From Emticicia sp965283955 (GTDB lineage: Bacteria; Bacteroidota; Bacteroidia; Cytophagales; Spirosomataceae), in NCBI GenBank assembly GCA_965283955.1, contig CBDIQW010000001.1, forward strand, positions 5,332,001 through 5,396,000: a DNA stretch of 64,000 nucleotides, read 5' to 3'. Below the pieces are notes generated by a model, which saw only the letters and a program-made list of their open reading frames with translations, did no database searches and was not told the DNA's origin. Shown one piece after another: positions 1 through 9,907 of the stretch. The position numbers were made by a program, and so were the translations under genes. Within the stretch, counting starts at the first letter, position 1, and each line of letters starts with the position of its first letter.

Positions 1-892
1 CTTCAATGGTTTTGCAATGGTAAGTTTCCAAAATAAATATGGTTTTATTGATAAAAATGGAAAAATTGTAGTTTATCCACGCCATGATTTTGCAATGGGC
101 TTCAGCGAAGGTTTGGGCTTAGTCGGCAAAGATGGTCACAACGGATATATAGATGTTAAAGGAAAATTAGTTATTGATTATCAATTTGAGTTTTCATTGC
201 CATTTTCAGAAGATTATGCAGTATTTATGAAAAATGGTAAGTTTGGGTACATTAATAAAAAAGGTAAGGTCGTAATCGAACCAAAGTATGATTTGGCAAG
301 TTCGTTTCACGAAGGAGTTGCCTCGGTAAAGCTTGAAAACTTTTCTGGTGTGATTGATAAAAAAGGCAATTTTATAGTAAAACCCACCTATCAGACCATT
401 CGTAGTTTTAAAGAAGGAGTTTCGGTTATAATGAAAAATAATAAATTTGGTGTAATTGACCACCAAGGAAAAGAAATAATATCACCACGCTACGATTTAT
501 TGGATGATTTTGAAGACGGCATTGCGGTTTTTAAAGCCAACAAAAAGTATGGTTTTGTAAATCAACAAGGTTATGAGTTTATTCCTGCTACTTTCGATAA
601 AGCCAGTGCATTCGACCAAGGAATGGCCGCTGTTAAACTCAATGGTAATTTTCATTATATAGATTTACAAGGTAGAATTGTTTATACTTCTCCGCTCGAC
701 CCAAAGTATGACGAAGAAAGCAACATAGTTTTGGCAAAACTCGATAAGAAAAAAGGCTACATTGATGGAAAAGAAAAAATCTTAGTCAGCCTTGACGATT
801 CGTTTTCGCCAGCCCGTGTGGTATTATTGATTAATAGTAATGAGTATGTCATCAGTAGTGCAGAAGCCTTACGTCAAAATAAATTTATTTGA
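1..892 (+). CDS. WG-repeat (KWG) protein, 5' partial
   Basis: The protein consists almost entirely of WG/KWG repeats, with recurring units of the form F-x-E-G-x-A-x-V ... G-x-I-D-x-x-G-K spaced about 45-50 residues apart (six or more visible). The reading frame is open back to base 2 and the upstream codons (F-N-G-F-A-M-V-S-F) continue the repeat pattern, so the ATG at 17 is probably internal and the gene starts before the window. WG repeats form beta-propeller-like or solenoid folds in secreted or surface proteins of many Bacteroidota; no enzymatic residue is recognisable. It runs convergently into the serine hydrolase and overlaps its 3' end by 8 bases. Function unknown beyond a probable binding or structural role. 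Confidence 0.8.
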   Translation, partial: FNGFAMVSFQNKYGFIDKNGKIVVYPRHDFAMGFSEGLGLVGKDGHNGYIDVKGKLVIDYQFEFSLPFSEDYAVFMKNGKFGYINKKGKVVIEPKYDLASSFHEGVASVKLENFSGVIDKKGNFIVKPTYQTIRSFKEGVSVIMKNNKFGVIDHQGKEIISPRYDLLDDFEDGIAVFKANKKYGFVNQQGYEFIPATFDKASAFDQGMAAVKLNGNFHYIDLQGRIVYTSPLDPKYDEESNIVLAKLDKKKGYIDGKEKILVSLDDSFSPARVVLLINSNEYVISSAEALRQNKFI

Positions 893-1922
893 GCGATTTT
901 CTCACATAGTTAAGTATTTCGGTATGGTATCTGAATGCTTTGTCTAATTCTTCTGGATGCCAAACAAAATTATCTAAGATGACAAGGCTCGTTTGCGTTT
1001 CAGGAAAATAAAAATTCATCGAAATAAATCCTGGAGCATATCCAGTTTGTCCGAGTTGAAGTAAGCTTTCCTTATCATCAACTGTAATTCCGTAGCCGTA
1101 TTCAGTTTTTCCAAAAAGTGGATGTTGTCGCACCGCTACTGGTTGCTTGGTTTTCATCAACTGAAAAGTAGCTGGTTTAAATAGTTTCCCCGAATACAGC
1201 CATTCGTTCCATTTTATTAAATCATCAATAGCAGAAATAAATCCGCCCGCTGCTGGATAATTCTCAAATGTCGCTGTTTCAAATACTAAATGTCCGTTCG
1301 CTTGCTCGGAATATCCTTTAACTAAGTTTTTGTACTTTTTTAAGTTTGGATGAAATGTGTTTAGCATTCCACACTTCTTAAAAAGTTCGTCTGAAAGTTG
1401 TGCAAATGATTGCTGCGTGACACTTTCAAGAATCTGTGCCAGTAAATCATAGCCAATTTGTGAATACGCATATTGTGCTGCCGCCTTAAATGAAAGAGGT
1501 TTGTTTAATGCTGTAATTCCATGCGTATGAGTCAAAAGCTGATGAATTGTGACTGAATCTGCCCAAGTTCTTCTTAAATTAGGTAAATAGCTTTTGATAG
1601 GTTTGTGCAGTTCCACCTTTCCCGCATCGAATGCACGTAGCACTAAGGCTGCTGTAAATTGCTTACTGATTGAACCAATGACAAATTGATCATTGCGTTT
1701 TAGCAGGGTTTTCTTTTCATTATCAGCAAAGCCTTTTATTTTGAAATATTGTATTTTTCCATGTTTTGTAATTGCAATAATTCCATTAAACGGTTTTACT
1801 GATTTTGCATTTATTAGAGAATCAATTTGATTTGATAAAATAGTTTTATCTTGCCCAAATGAATTTTGAAAAGATAGATAACCAAAAAATAGAAAGTAAA
1901 TGAGTGATTTTTTTAATATCAT
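885..1922 (-). CDS. Serine hydrolase, beta-lactamase/PBP-like (class C family)
   Basis: This is a secreted serine hydrolase of the class C beta-lactamase/esterase/D-aminopeptidase family. Counting from the chosen start, a hydrophobic signal peptide covers about residues 1-24, ending near N-S-F-G-Q. The nucleophile motif S-I-S-K (Ser84, Lys87) is present. The second motif is Y-S-Q (Tyr153) rather than the usual Y-S-N. A L-L-T-H-T-H-G block matches the family's L-L-T-H-T-S-G. The third motif near the C terminus (G-Q-T-G-Y-A-P-G-F) is a diverged H-x-G. The start at 1922 (M-I-L-K-K) gives a normal signal peptide; an ATG 18 bases upstream at 1940 is also possible. Substrate cannot be assigned; a true beta-lactamase role is unlikely. 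Confidence 0.85.
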   Translation of the reverse strand: MILKKSLIYFLFFGYLSFQNSFGQDKTILSNQIDSLINAKSVKPFNGIIAITKHGKIQYFKIKGFADNEKKTLLKRNDQFVIGSISKQFTAALVLRAFDAGKVELHKPIKSYLPNLRRTWADSVTIHQLLTHTHGITALNKPLSFKAAAQYAYSQIGYDLLAQILESVTQQSFAQLSDELFKKCGMLNTFHPNLKKYKNLVKGYSEQANGHLVFETATFENYPAAGGFISAIDDLIKWNEWLYSGKLFKPATFQLMKTKQPVAVRQHPLFGKTEYGYGITVDDKESLLQLGQTGYAPGFISMNFYFPETQTSLVILDNFVWHPEELDKAFRYHTEILNYVRKSLK

Positions 1923-1970
1923 TTTGCGTGATTGTAGCACAAGTTTTTAACTTGAAAAAAAAGAAAATAT

Positions 1971-2330
1971 TTAGTCTGCAAAAGTCAAATCTTCAGGCTT
2001 TGGGTAAGTAATCAATTTTGAGAAATCAACTTTCCAAAAATCTAAGTCAAGTAGCTGATTATTAATACATTGCGTGAGAGTAATTAAAACTTCTGTTCCA
2101 TCTGAATCTATATATTTTGCTTGAATGAGGTCATCTTTATAAGGCGAAATATCGGGATTCCCCATGCTGATACTTCCCATTTTTCCTCCTTCATATTCTT
2201 CAACCTCTTCATTGATAGGGTATTGGTCGGTTTGTAACCCTAATTTTTCCAATAAAAATATGATTAAATTTCGTTCTTTTTCTCTGATTTTTCTGCGTTC
2301 CTCCATTGATTTTTTGATATTTTTCTTCAA
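1971..2330 (-). CDS. Uncharacterised 119-aa protein (possibly DUF6984-like)
   Basis: A 119-residue soluble protein with no signal peptide or membrane segment. Residues 1-30 are very basic and helical (K/R/E-rich), followed by L-I-I-F-L-L-E-K-L-G and a conserved-looking G-G-K-M-G-S-I block near residue 50. Charged helix, then the G-M-G-S-I core, then a short beta-rich C-terminal half, recalls the DUF6984 family as I remember it, but this is from memory and weak. It lies 30 bases upstream-to-downstream of the serine hydrolase on the same strand, so the two could be cotranscribed. No function can be inferred. Confidence 0.6.
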   Translation of the reverse strand: MKKNIKKSMEERRKIREKERNLIIFLLEKLGLQTDQYPINEEVEEYEGGKMGSISMGNPDISPYKDDLIQAKYIDSDGTEVLITLTQCINNQLLDLDFWKVDFSKLITYPKPEDLTFAD

Positions 2331-2379
2331 AATTAACGAATTATTGGTTTAAATGGCAAAAAAAGAGCAGATAACCATA

Positions 2380-2740
2380 AAATTATCTGCCCTGAGAATT
2401 GAATATTTGAAATTAACTTGCTCTGTAATACGAAATATGAATCCTTGAGAGCTTTATTTGCTTTGATGGATTGTAATTTTGAGGGAATATCTCCTAAGAA
2501 TTATCCGCCCTGAGAATTGAATATTTGAAATCAATTTACTCTCGTATTACGAAAGCTGAGTCCTTAGGACTTTTATTTATTTAAATAGATTGAAATTCTG
2601 AGGTAATATCTCCTAAGAATTATCCGCCCTGAGAATTGAATATTTTAAATCAACTTACTCTTTTATCACGAAATCAGAATCCTTGAGGCCTTTGTTTGCC
2701 TTTACCGATTGTACTTCTGAAGTGATGTCACCCATTTGTC
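2380..2740. repeat. Tandem 118-119 bp repeat: decayed copies of a gene's 3' end
   Basis: Three head-to-tail units begin with the same 15-mer CTGAGAATTGAATAT at 2392, 2510 and 2629 (spacing 118 and 119). The third unit is the actual 3' end of the neighbouring minus-strand gene (stop at 2655). Units one and two, read on the minus strand, still translate to degenerate versions of that gene's C terminus: G-D-I-T-S-E-F-Q-S-I-stop-I-N-K-S-P-K-D-S-A-F-V-I-R-E in unit two and G-D-I-P-S-K-L-Q-S-I-K-A-N-K-A-L-K-D-S in unit one. So the last 26 codons plus about 35 bases downstream were tandemly duplicated at least twice and then decayed. Confidence 0.85.
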
Positions 2741-3377
2741 CTGCACTTCTTTTGGTTTGCGATGGCAACATTACATCAACTCCTTTGAATTTTTTGTAGT
2801 TTAGGTAATAAACATTATTCTCAAATTTTCCTCTTGGAGTTTCGTTCATTGAATAAGTTTTTACCTTTAGACCCGATTCAACATCATAAAAATCATTCCA
2901 TTTTTTTCCATCGGCCGTTGCAAGTTCAAGTTTGTAAGCATCTTTGTCTCCAACTTTTTCTTTCCCAACAACTGTACGAGTGATTCCCATTTTGTCATAC
3001 AATGTTTCAGAAAATGGGTTGCTTCTCATTGCCGCCATTTGAGCTTCTTTTCCTTCCATCGGTGGGCGATTTCCTCCACCAAAGCTACTACCACTTTTCA
3101 TTTTGTTCCCATCATAAATTGTACTCATCACTTCGTTGCCGTTTGCATAAACTGACATTGCGTATCGGTCTGGGAATTTGAATTTCATTTCGGTTTCTGA
3201 TGTACCTCTTTGGGTTTCGCTCGTGCTACTGATGGTTAAATCTTGAATTTTAGCGATTGCATCTTTACCACCGATGGCTGTTAAATATTTCTCTATGATT
3301 GCATCGGCACTTGGTGTATCTTGTGCAAAAGCCCCGAAAGTGATTAAAGAAAATGCGGTTACAATTAATTTTTTCAT
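2655..3377 (-). CDS. Secreted LolA-like protein (outer-membrane lipoprotein-sorting family)
   Basis: A 240-residue exported protein. Residues 1-18 are a signal peptide ending A-F-A-Q, and the mature part opens with A-D-A-I-I-E-K-Y-L-T-A-I-G-G, typical of Bacteroidota proteins annotated as outer-membrane lipoprotein-sorting (LolA/LolB-fold) proteins. The middle (K-F-K-F-P-D-R-Y, about 66-73) and the Y-Y-L-N-Y-K-K-F-K-G-V block fit the half-barrel fold of that group. A role in carrying a lipid or lipoprotein in the periplasm is family inference only. A TAnnTTTG-like element lies upstream on the minus strand (3425-3432) but without a well-spaced -33 element. Its 3' end is the source of the tandem tail repeats immediately downstream. 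Confidence 0.8.
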   Translation of the reverse strand: MKKLIVTAFSLITFGAFAQDTPSADAIIEKYLTAIGGKDAIAKIQDLTISSTSETQRGTSETEMKFKFPDRYAMSVYANGNEVMSTIYDGNKMKSGSSFGGGNRPPMEGKEAQMAAMRSNPFSETLYDKMGITRTVVGKEKVGDKDAYKLELATADGKKWNDFYDVESGLKVKTYSMNETPRGKFENNVYYLNYKKFKGVDVMLPSQTKRSAGQMGDITSEVQSVKANKGLKDSDFVIKE

Positions 3378-3493
3378 TGTTTTTTAATTTTGATTGAATT
3401 TGATGTTTGGACAAACAATTTACCCAAATGTAAAGTTTTTATTTTAATGTGCATACAAAAAAGGGATAGAAGTATATAAAAAACTGATAAATA

Positions 3494-4807
3494 ATGACAA
3501 AAGAAAAAGTGGCCATTTTTTGGTTTCGCCGTGACCTCCGTTTAGAAGATAATGCTGGACTTTACAATGCTTTGAAGAGCGGATATAAAGTTTTGCCGAT
3601 TTTTATTTTTGATAAAAATATCTTGGATAAACTCGAAAACAAAAAAGACCAGAGGGTAGACTTTATCCATAAGGCTATCGTTGATATTCAAGATCAGTTA
3701 GCGAGTTTTGGTTCATCATTATTAGTAAAGTATGGAATCCCTTTTGAGATTTTGAAAAATTTAATGGCAGATTTTGAAATCACAGAAGTTTATACAAATC
3801 ACGATTATGAAAAATATGCTATCGAACGTGACAAACAAATAGGAGAGTTGCTCAACACAAATGGAATTGCTTTTTATACTTTTAAAGACCAAACTATTTT
3901 TGAGAAAAACGAAGTTTTGAGTGGAGCTGGAACACCCTACACCGTTTTTACGCCTTATAGTCGAAAATGGAAAGAAACCCTTAATGAGTTTTACTTGAAA
4001 TCTTACCCGACAGAAAAGTATTTTCAGAACTTCATAAGAACAGAACTATTCAGATTGCCAACTTTGGCAGAAATTGGATTCGTTGAAACGGGTAGCACTT
4101 TTCCAAAAAAGGAATTGAGAGAGGAGTTGATTAAAAAATATGATGAAGTCAGAGATATTCCTTCCATTATCGGAACGAGCCGATTAAGTGTACATCTTCG
4201 GTTCGGAACTGTGAGTATCAGAAAATTGACTCAGAAAGCAATCGCCTTAAATGAAAAATGGTTGAATGAACTTATCTGGAGAGATTTCTACATGAATATT
4301 CTTTTTCATTTTCCGCATATAAGCGATGGGCATTCTTTCAGAAAAGAATACGATACTATTGTTTGGCGAAACAACGAAGCCGAATTTAAAAAATGGTGCG
4401 AAGGAAAAACTGGTTATCCGATTGTAGATGCTGGAATGCGAGAACTCAACGCAACTGGTTATATGCACAATCGAGTCAGAATGATAACCGCCAGCTTTTT
4501 GATAAAACATTTACTAATTGATTGGCGTTGGGGCGAAGCCTACTTTGCCCAAAAATTAATGGATTTTGATTTTTCCGCAAATAACGGTGGTTGGCAATGG
4601 GCATCGAGTAGTGGGTGCGATGCCGCACCGTATTTTAGAATTTTCAACCCAACTTCTCAAACCCAAAAATTTGACCCCGAACTGAAGTATATAAAAAAAT
4701 GGATTCCTGAATTGAATAGTTTTGACTATTCTCGTCCGATTGTTGACCATACTTTTGCCCGTGAACGAGTATTGAAAGCATACAAAGATGCTTTAGATAA
4801 AAAGTAG
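3494..4807 (+). CDS. phrB: Deoxyribodipyrimidine photolyase / cryptochrome family
   Basis: A 437-residue class I photolyase-like flavoprotein that would use light to split cyclobutane pyrimidine dimers. The N-terminal antenna-domain signature F-W-F-R-R-D-L-R-L-E-D-N sits at about residues 9-20. The C-terminal FAD domain has W-R-D-F-Y (about 262), G-Y-P-I-V-D-A-G-M-R-E-L (about 307) and N-N-G-G-W-Q-W-A-S-S-S-G (about 363), containing the FAD-contacting Asn and an electron-transfer Trp. Length is normal for class I enzymes (430-480 aa). The ATG at 3494 places the signature at the usual distance from the N terminus. A cryptochrome function cannot be excluded, but the FAD/DNA pocket residues read as CPD photolyase. 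Confidence 0.92.
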   Translation: MTKEKVAIFWFRRDLRLEDNAGLYNALKSGYKVLPIFIFDKNILDKLENKKDQRVDFIHKAIVDIQDQLASFGSSLLVKYGIPFEILKNLMADFEITEVYTNHDYEKYAIERDKQIGELLNTNGIAFYTFKDQTIFEKNEVLSGAGTPYTVFTPYSRKWKETLNEFYLKSYPTEKYFQNFIRTELFRLPTLAEIGFVETGSTFPKKELREELIKKYDEVRDIPSIIGTSRLSVHLRFGTVSIRKLTQKAIALNEKWLNELIWRDFYMNILFHFPHISDGHSFRKEYDTIVWRNNEAEFKKWCEGKTGYPIVDAGMRELNATGYMHNRVRMITASFLIKHLLIDWRWGEAYFAQKLMDFDFSANNGGWQWASSSGCDAAPYFRIFNPTSQTQKFDPELKYIKKWIPELNSFDYSRPIVDHTFARERVLKAYKDALDKK

Positions 4808-4883
4808 AATGATTTGCTACTTCGAGCCGAAGTGTGTATTTTTGATTGAGGGTTTACCTTAAATTATTAGTAATCCAACAAAA

Positions 4884-7816
4884 ATGACATTTCTTAATCA
4901 ATCGGCTCAGTATATTTTTGATAAGCACCCACTCGCACATCTGAAAAATATTTGTGTAGTGTTGCCGAGCCGTAGAGCGGTTTTTTATTTCAAACAAGCT
5001 TTAGCAAAATTATCCGATGCTCCTTTCATCTCACCCGAGATCCTTGCCATCGATGATTTTGTAATGCAGATGTCTGGTGTCAACCAAATTGATGCGGTAA
5101 GTTTGCTGTTTGAACTTTATGAAACTTTTAAGAAATATGACCCGGAAGTAAAATTTGAAAGATTCATTTCATGGGCTCCCACACTTCTCCGAGATTTTGA
5201 TACGATTGACCTTTACTTAGTAGATAATCCAAAGTCAATTTTTGAGTACATGAGTGAGGCGAAGGTTTTGGAAAGATGGAACCCTGCCCAACTTCAAAAC
5301 GGAAAGCCTGAATATCAGATAACTCCTACGATTGATAAATACTTCAAACTTTTCGAGAATATTTATAATGTCTATGCAGATTTACAAAAAGCTCTAACCG
5401 AAAAAGGTTTGGCTTACCGAGGTATGGCCTATCGTATTTTAGCACAATCTGTTAAACAGCTTCTTATAGAGAAAAACGAAAATTCGATCATCTTTGAAAA
5501 ATACTATTTTGTAGGTTTCAATGCTTTAAGTGCATCCGAAGAAAAAATTATAGAAACACTCGTAAAAACCAATAGAGCAGAAACTCTCTGGGATGCAGAT
5601 ACTTATTTTATGAGTCCTGAATATAACCATAAAGCAGGAATGCTTTTGCGGTCATATAAAAATAGTGGCAGATTTGGCAAGTGGAATTGGCAGACTGATG
5701 AATTGCTCAAAGGTGAAAAAGAAATGCGAATTATAGGAGTTGAAAATGCTACACTCCAAACAAAAATTGCTGGACACCTTTATGCTGAAGCAGTTGCCGT
5801 AAACCCTGATATACCAACTGTGATTGTATTGGCTGATGAAAATTTATTGCAGCCAGTGATGTACTCCCTCAATGAAAGAATCTCAGATTTCAATATCACT
5901 ATGGGACTCTCATTGCGTGGTTCAATGTTGTTTACATTAATAGACGCAGTTTTTGAACTTCAACAAAATATTGCTGAATTCAAAACCAAAGATGGTGGTA
6001 CAGTAAAAATGCCAAAATTTAGCCATCGCCATATATTCAAAGTTCTGAATCACCCTTTTATTCGCCGTTACGAACAAATCAAATATGCGGCAGAAATTAA
6101 ATCAAAATCTCAGGAGCGAACAGTTTTTAGAAAAACACTTTCTGAAATTCTAAGAGCCAATAAGGTTTACCTAAGTCAAGACGAAATGTTGGAGCTGGGC
6201 GAAAACGAACCTATTTTTAAAATTCTGTTTTCTCGCTGGGGAGATAATCCTCAAAAAGCACTTTTGGCATTTTATGATTTAATTGATGAACTCCGTAATG
6301 TTTACCGAGACTCCAACGATGCTATTGAAATAGAGTATCTATATTTATTTCTGACTATTCTGCATCGTCTTGAAAAAATACTATTTCAGAGTCGAGAGTT
6401 AAGTCTGAGAAGTTTCAAGCATTTTCTATACGAATTAATTAAGCAAGAGAAAATTCCGTTTAGTGGCGAACCTGTTTCAAATCTACAAATAATGGGTATG
6501 CTCGAAACTCGTTGTTTGGACTTTGAGCGAGTAATTATTTTATCGGTCAATGAAGGAATTTTGCCAGCAGCCAAACATGTCAATTCACTTATTCCGTTTG
6601 ATGCTTGTATTGAGTATCACCTTCCTGTGCATTCCGACCAAGATGCTGTGATGTCGTATCATTTTTTTAGATTATTGCAAAGAGCCAAAGAAATTGATAT
6701 TTTATATGTGATTCCAAATGGCGAAGGACTTGGAGGAGGGGCAGTGAGAAAAGTAGATTTATTTTACAAATAGAAAATGAGTTGGTAAAAGAAAATAAAA
6801 ATATTAAATTGTCGTACCCAAAAATTAGTTTCGGGAAGGATACTGACATTGAAGTTTTTAATAAAATTGAGATCTTCAAGAATGAGGAGATTCTTCAAAG
6901 TATTAGTAAATTAATTTCTGAGAAAGGGATATATCCAACATCGCTCAGTAATTATCTGAAATGTTCGCTTCAATTTTATTTTGATAAAGTAGCCAAGATT
7001 TCAAAGCGAGAAGAAATTGATGAAAACTTTGGAGCTGATGTTTTCGGTACTTGGATTCATAATACTTTAGAAAAAATAGATAAAGACTATGGCCCTGTAA
7101 TTTTTGAAGAAAATATCGAAAAAATTATTAGTGAATTAGAAGAGCGACTTGATTATGCCTATCAAGAAAAGTTTGGAGGTTTTGTGGTAGAGTCAGGTAT
7201 GAATTATTTATTGAAACAAGTAGCTGAACAATTACTAAAAGATTTTTTTGAGAGTCAAAAAGAAACACAAAGTTTTCCAATAGAAGTAATTGAAGCAGAG
7301 CAGCTCATTGAAGTGGTTTATGAAAAACTAATTTGGGGTAAACTTCAGAAAATAAAAATAGCTGGACGCATCGACCGAATTGAAAGAGAAGGGAAAATGT
7401 TGAAAGTAATCGACTATAAAACTGGAAAAGTAGTGGCTAAAGATTTAGAAACTCCGAAAGACCTAACTTTGGAAGAAGTACTACAAGACCCAGATAAAGA
7501 AAAGTTACGCCAGCTTTGGCTGTATCAATACCTTGTCACAAAATCAATGAACGAACGTAAGCTAATCATTGGTGGAGAAAAGTTTGAAAATTATGGAGTG
7601 ACAGCTAAAATTTATTCATTCCGTAATCTAAAAGAAAAATTAGAAGTAAATTTGAGTTTTGAAAGTAACCCAACGATTTTTGGTTTTATAGAAAAGTCAG
7701 AAGAAATTCTGACTCAGATTATGACCGATTTATTGAACCCAGAAATACCATTTGTCCAAACTACTGAAATCAAGACTTGCGAAAGATGTGATTTCAAAGG
7801 GATTTGTGGTAAATAA
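4884..7816 (+). CDS. AddB-like PD-(D/E)XK exonuclease, frameshifted near 6763
   Basis: One gene of about 977 codons split by a single-base loss in the T run at 6762-6765: restoring one T joins V-D-L-F with L-Q-I-E-N-E-L-V. The N-terminal half resembles the inactivated UvrD-like part of AddB (V-L-P-S-R-R-A-V-F-Y-F near residue 25). The C-terminal half has G-R-I-D-R-I-E and V-I-D-Y-K-T-G-K-V, the PD-(D/E)XK nuclease motif. It also has cysteines positioned for an AddB-type 4Fe-4S cluster: one in Y-L-K-C-S-L-Q-F and three in C-E-R-C-D-F-K-G-I-C near the end. The family acts in double-strand-break end processing with an AddA/RecB-like helicase, which is not in this window. The break is probably a sequencing error. 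Confidence 0.85.
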
Positions 7817-7819
7817 AAC

Positions 7820-8953
7820 TTGTGTATTTTGAAAACGAATAGTAAGACTTCAGCCAAGAGAATTAAGAATATTCCATTTCTCGATCTAAAGTTGATAAAT
7901 CGACCTTATGAAAAAGAGATAAATGCTGCTTTAAAAAATACAGTAGCATCGGGTTGGTTTGTGTTGGGTGAGGAGGTTAAGAAATTTGAAAAATCTTTTG
8001 CCGAGTTTTGTGGTACGAAACACTGTATTGGAGTTGCAAACGGACTCGATGCGTTGGTGCTTTTGCTGAAGGCCTCTCATTTCCCACCCGACTCCGAAGT
8101 TATAGTTCCATCAAATACTTATATTGCTTCAATCTTAGCAATCACTTTAGCTGGTTTCAAACCAATATTAGTAGAGCCTGACTTGGATACTTACTTAATT
8201 GACCCAGCCAAAATTGAAGAAAAAATTAGTCGTAATACGAAGGCTATTTTGGTAGTGCATCTTTATGGTAAATGTTGTGATATGGAGGCGGTGTCGAAAG
8301 TAGCTCAAAGATATGATTTGAAAATTTTTGAAGATGCAGCTCAATCTCATGGAGCAATGTATCAAGGAAAGAAGGCTGGTAACTTGGGTGATGGTGCAGG
8401 TTTTAGTTTTTACCCAACCAAAAATTTGGGAGCAATGGGCGATGCTGGAGCAATCACAACAAATGATGATGCTCTCGCTGAAAGACTTAGAGCAAAACGT
8501 AATTATGGCTCGGGTAAGAAATATGTTTTTGATTATCAAGGATTGAATAGCCGTTTGGATGAGTTGCAAGCTGCTATCTTAAATGTTAAATTTCCAAGTC
8601 TTGAATCAGAGAATATTATTCGTCAAAAAATAGCAAATAGATATTTATCCGAAATAAATAACACAAAAATAATTTTACCACCTGCTGATACCGCCAATCA
8701 AGATGCTTGGCATTTGTTTGTGGTGAGAGTTGAAAATAGAGATAAGTTTAGGAAATATCTGACTGATAATGGAATTGGTTCAGATATTCATTATCCGATC
8801 GCACCACATAAGCAACTCGCTTATCGAGAATGGAATAATCGTACATTTCCGATTGCCGAACAAATCCATGAAGAGGTGGTAAGCATTCCGCTAAATGTGG
8901 TTTTATCCGAAAAAGAGGTAAGTTACATTATTGAGAAAGTAAACAAATATTAA
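7820..8953 (+). CDS. DegT/DnrJ/EryC1/StrS-family sugar aminotransferase
   Basis: A PLP-dependent aminotransferase of nucleotide-sugar biosynthesis (377 aa in this reading). Key features are I-P-F-L-D-L at the start, G-V-A-N-G-L-D-A-L (71-79), E-D-A-A-Q-S-H-G (171-178) and the PLP lysine in F-Y-P-T-K-N-L-G (Lys201). The I-P-F-L-D-L-K start and H-Y-P-I-A-P-H-K-Q end resemble the WecE/FdtB/QdtB group making 3-amino-3,6-dideoxy sugars, but the exact sugar cannot be told. There is no ATG in the expected place; TTG at 7820 or 7829 is the only candidate, so the start is uncertain. It follows the nuclease gene by 3 bases and precedes a glycosyltransferase by 25, suggesting one transcription unit. Confidence 0.88.
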   Translation: MCILKTNSKTSAKRIKNIPFLDLKLINRPYEKEINAALKNTVASGWFVLGEEVKKFEKSFAEFCGTKHCIGVANGLDALVLLLKASHFPPDSEVIVPSNTYIASILAITLAGFKPILVEPDLDTYLIDPAKIEEKISRNTKAILVVHLYGKCCDMEAVSKVAQRYDLKIFEDAAQSHGAMYQGKKAGNLGDGAGFSFYPTKNLGAMGDAGAITTNDDALAERLRAKRNYGSGKKYVFDYQGLNSRLDELQAAILNVKFPSLESENIIRQKIANRYLSEINNTKIILPPADTANQDAWHLFVVRVENRDKFRKYLTDNGIGSDIHYPIAPHKQLAYREWNNRTFPIAEQIHEEVVSIPLNVVLSEKEVSYIIEKVNKY

Positions 8954-8978
8954 TTGTCCGAAAGTAGCAAATTATTGA

Positions 8979-9875
8979 ATGATAAACGAAAAGATAAAAT
9001 TACTCTCAGTCGTAATACCCGTATATAAAGGAGCAAAAACAATTGCTCACCTTGTAGAAACTTTACAGGCAGAATTAAATCAATACGATTTTGAAATAAT
9101 TTTAGTTAATGATGGAAGCCCCGATGATTCAGAAAAAGTTTGTAAAATTTTAGAGGCAAACAATTCTAACCTAAAGTTTTATTCTCTCCGCAAAAACTTC
9201 GGCGAGTTTAACGCAGTTATGTGTGGATTAAATCACGTAGAAGGGAAATATGCAGTTATCATTGATGATGATTTTCAAAATCCACCTTCGGAAATTATTA
9301 AATTAGTTGAGAAAGCCGAGTCGGAAAATTTTGATGTAGTGTATAGTTATTATGCAGAAAAGAAACATCATTTTTTTAGAAACTTCGGAAGCTGGCTCGT
9401 CAACCGCCTTACTACTTCGTTACTTCAAAAACCTGGTGATTTATATTTGTCGAGTTTCAAACTTATTAATTTTGAGGTAATCCGAGAAATAATAAAATAT
9501 AAAGGACCATATCCGTATATTGATGCCCTCATTTTTCGGGTGACAAATAATGTAGGGAAAATCCAAGTACAGCATAATGCCCGTATGGAGGGAGAATCAA
9601 ATTATACACTAAAAAGATTGATTACTCTTTTTATGACAATCCTTTTCGGATACTCAATTTTACCTGTTCGTATTATTTTATCGTTGGGAACTGTTTTGCT
9701 TGTTCTTTCAATAGTATTAATCATTTTATACATTTTCAGAATTGTACCAGATTGGGGAATTGCAATTTTTATCTTTTTCGGAGGAGTTCAACTTACTTCA
9801 CTCGGAATCATCGGTGAATATGTTTCAAAAGCATTTTTATCGCAAAATCAAACGCCTCAATATATAGAAAAGTAA
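8979..9875 (+). CDS. Family 2 glycosyltransferase with two C-terminal membrane helices
   Basis: A 298-residue membrane-anchored GT-A glycosyltransferase of the DPM1/GtrB type. The nucleotide-binding start S-V-V-I-P-V-Y (10-16), N-D-G-S (44-47) and the metal-binding D-D-D (96-98) are visible. Two long hydrophobic segments at about 220-252 and 258-280 match the two C-terminal helices of polyprenyl-phosphate glycosyltransferases such as GtrB and ArnC. These enzymes load a sugar from a nucleotide donor onto polyprenyl phosphate at the inner membrane. With the upstream sugar aminotransferase and downstream methyltransferase it suggests decoration of a surface glycan. Donor and acceptor are not predictable from sequence. 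Confidence 0.88.
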   Translation: MINEKIKLLSVVIPVYKGAKTIAHLVETLQAELNQYDFEIILVNDGSPDDSEKVCKILEANNSNLKFYSLRKNFGEFNAVMCGLNHVEGKYAVIIDDDFQNPPSEIIKLVEKAESENFDVVYSYYAEKKHHFFRNFGSWLVNRLTTSLLQKPGDLYLSSFKLINFEVIREIIKYKGPYPYIDALIFRVTNNVGKIQVQHNARMEGESNYTLKRLITLFMTILFGYSILPVRIILSLGTVLLVLSIVLIILYIFRIVPDWGIAIFIFFGGVQLTSLGIIGEYVSKAFLSQNQTPQYIEK

Positions 9876-9907
9876 TTCCAACCTTATAATCAAAACATGA
9901 ATAGCAA

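Noticed and set aside
2392..2643. Regularly spaced repeats that could suggest a CRISPR array
   Set aside because: The period is 118-119 bases, units are homologous throughout, and they derive from a gene's 3' end; there are no unique spacers or cas genes.
3425..3432. TACATTTG as a full promoter for the LolA-like gene
   Set aside because: The only upstream TTTTG-like element is about 23 bases away, outside the usual 19-21 spacing, so it is mentioned only as a -7-like match.
8195..8569. 124-codon minus-strand frame inside the aminotransferase gene
   Set aside because: It is antisense to a conserved PLP enzyme and has no recognisable features.
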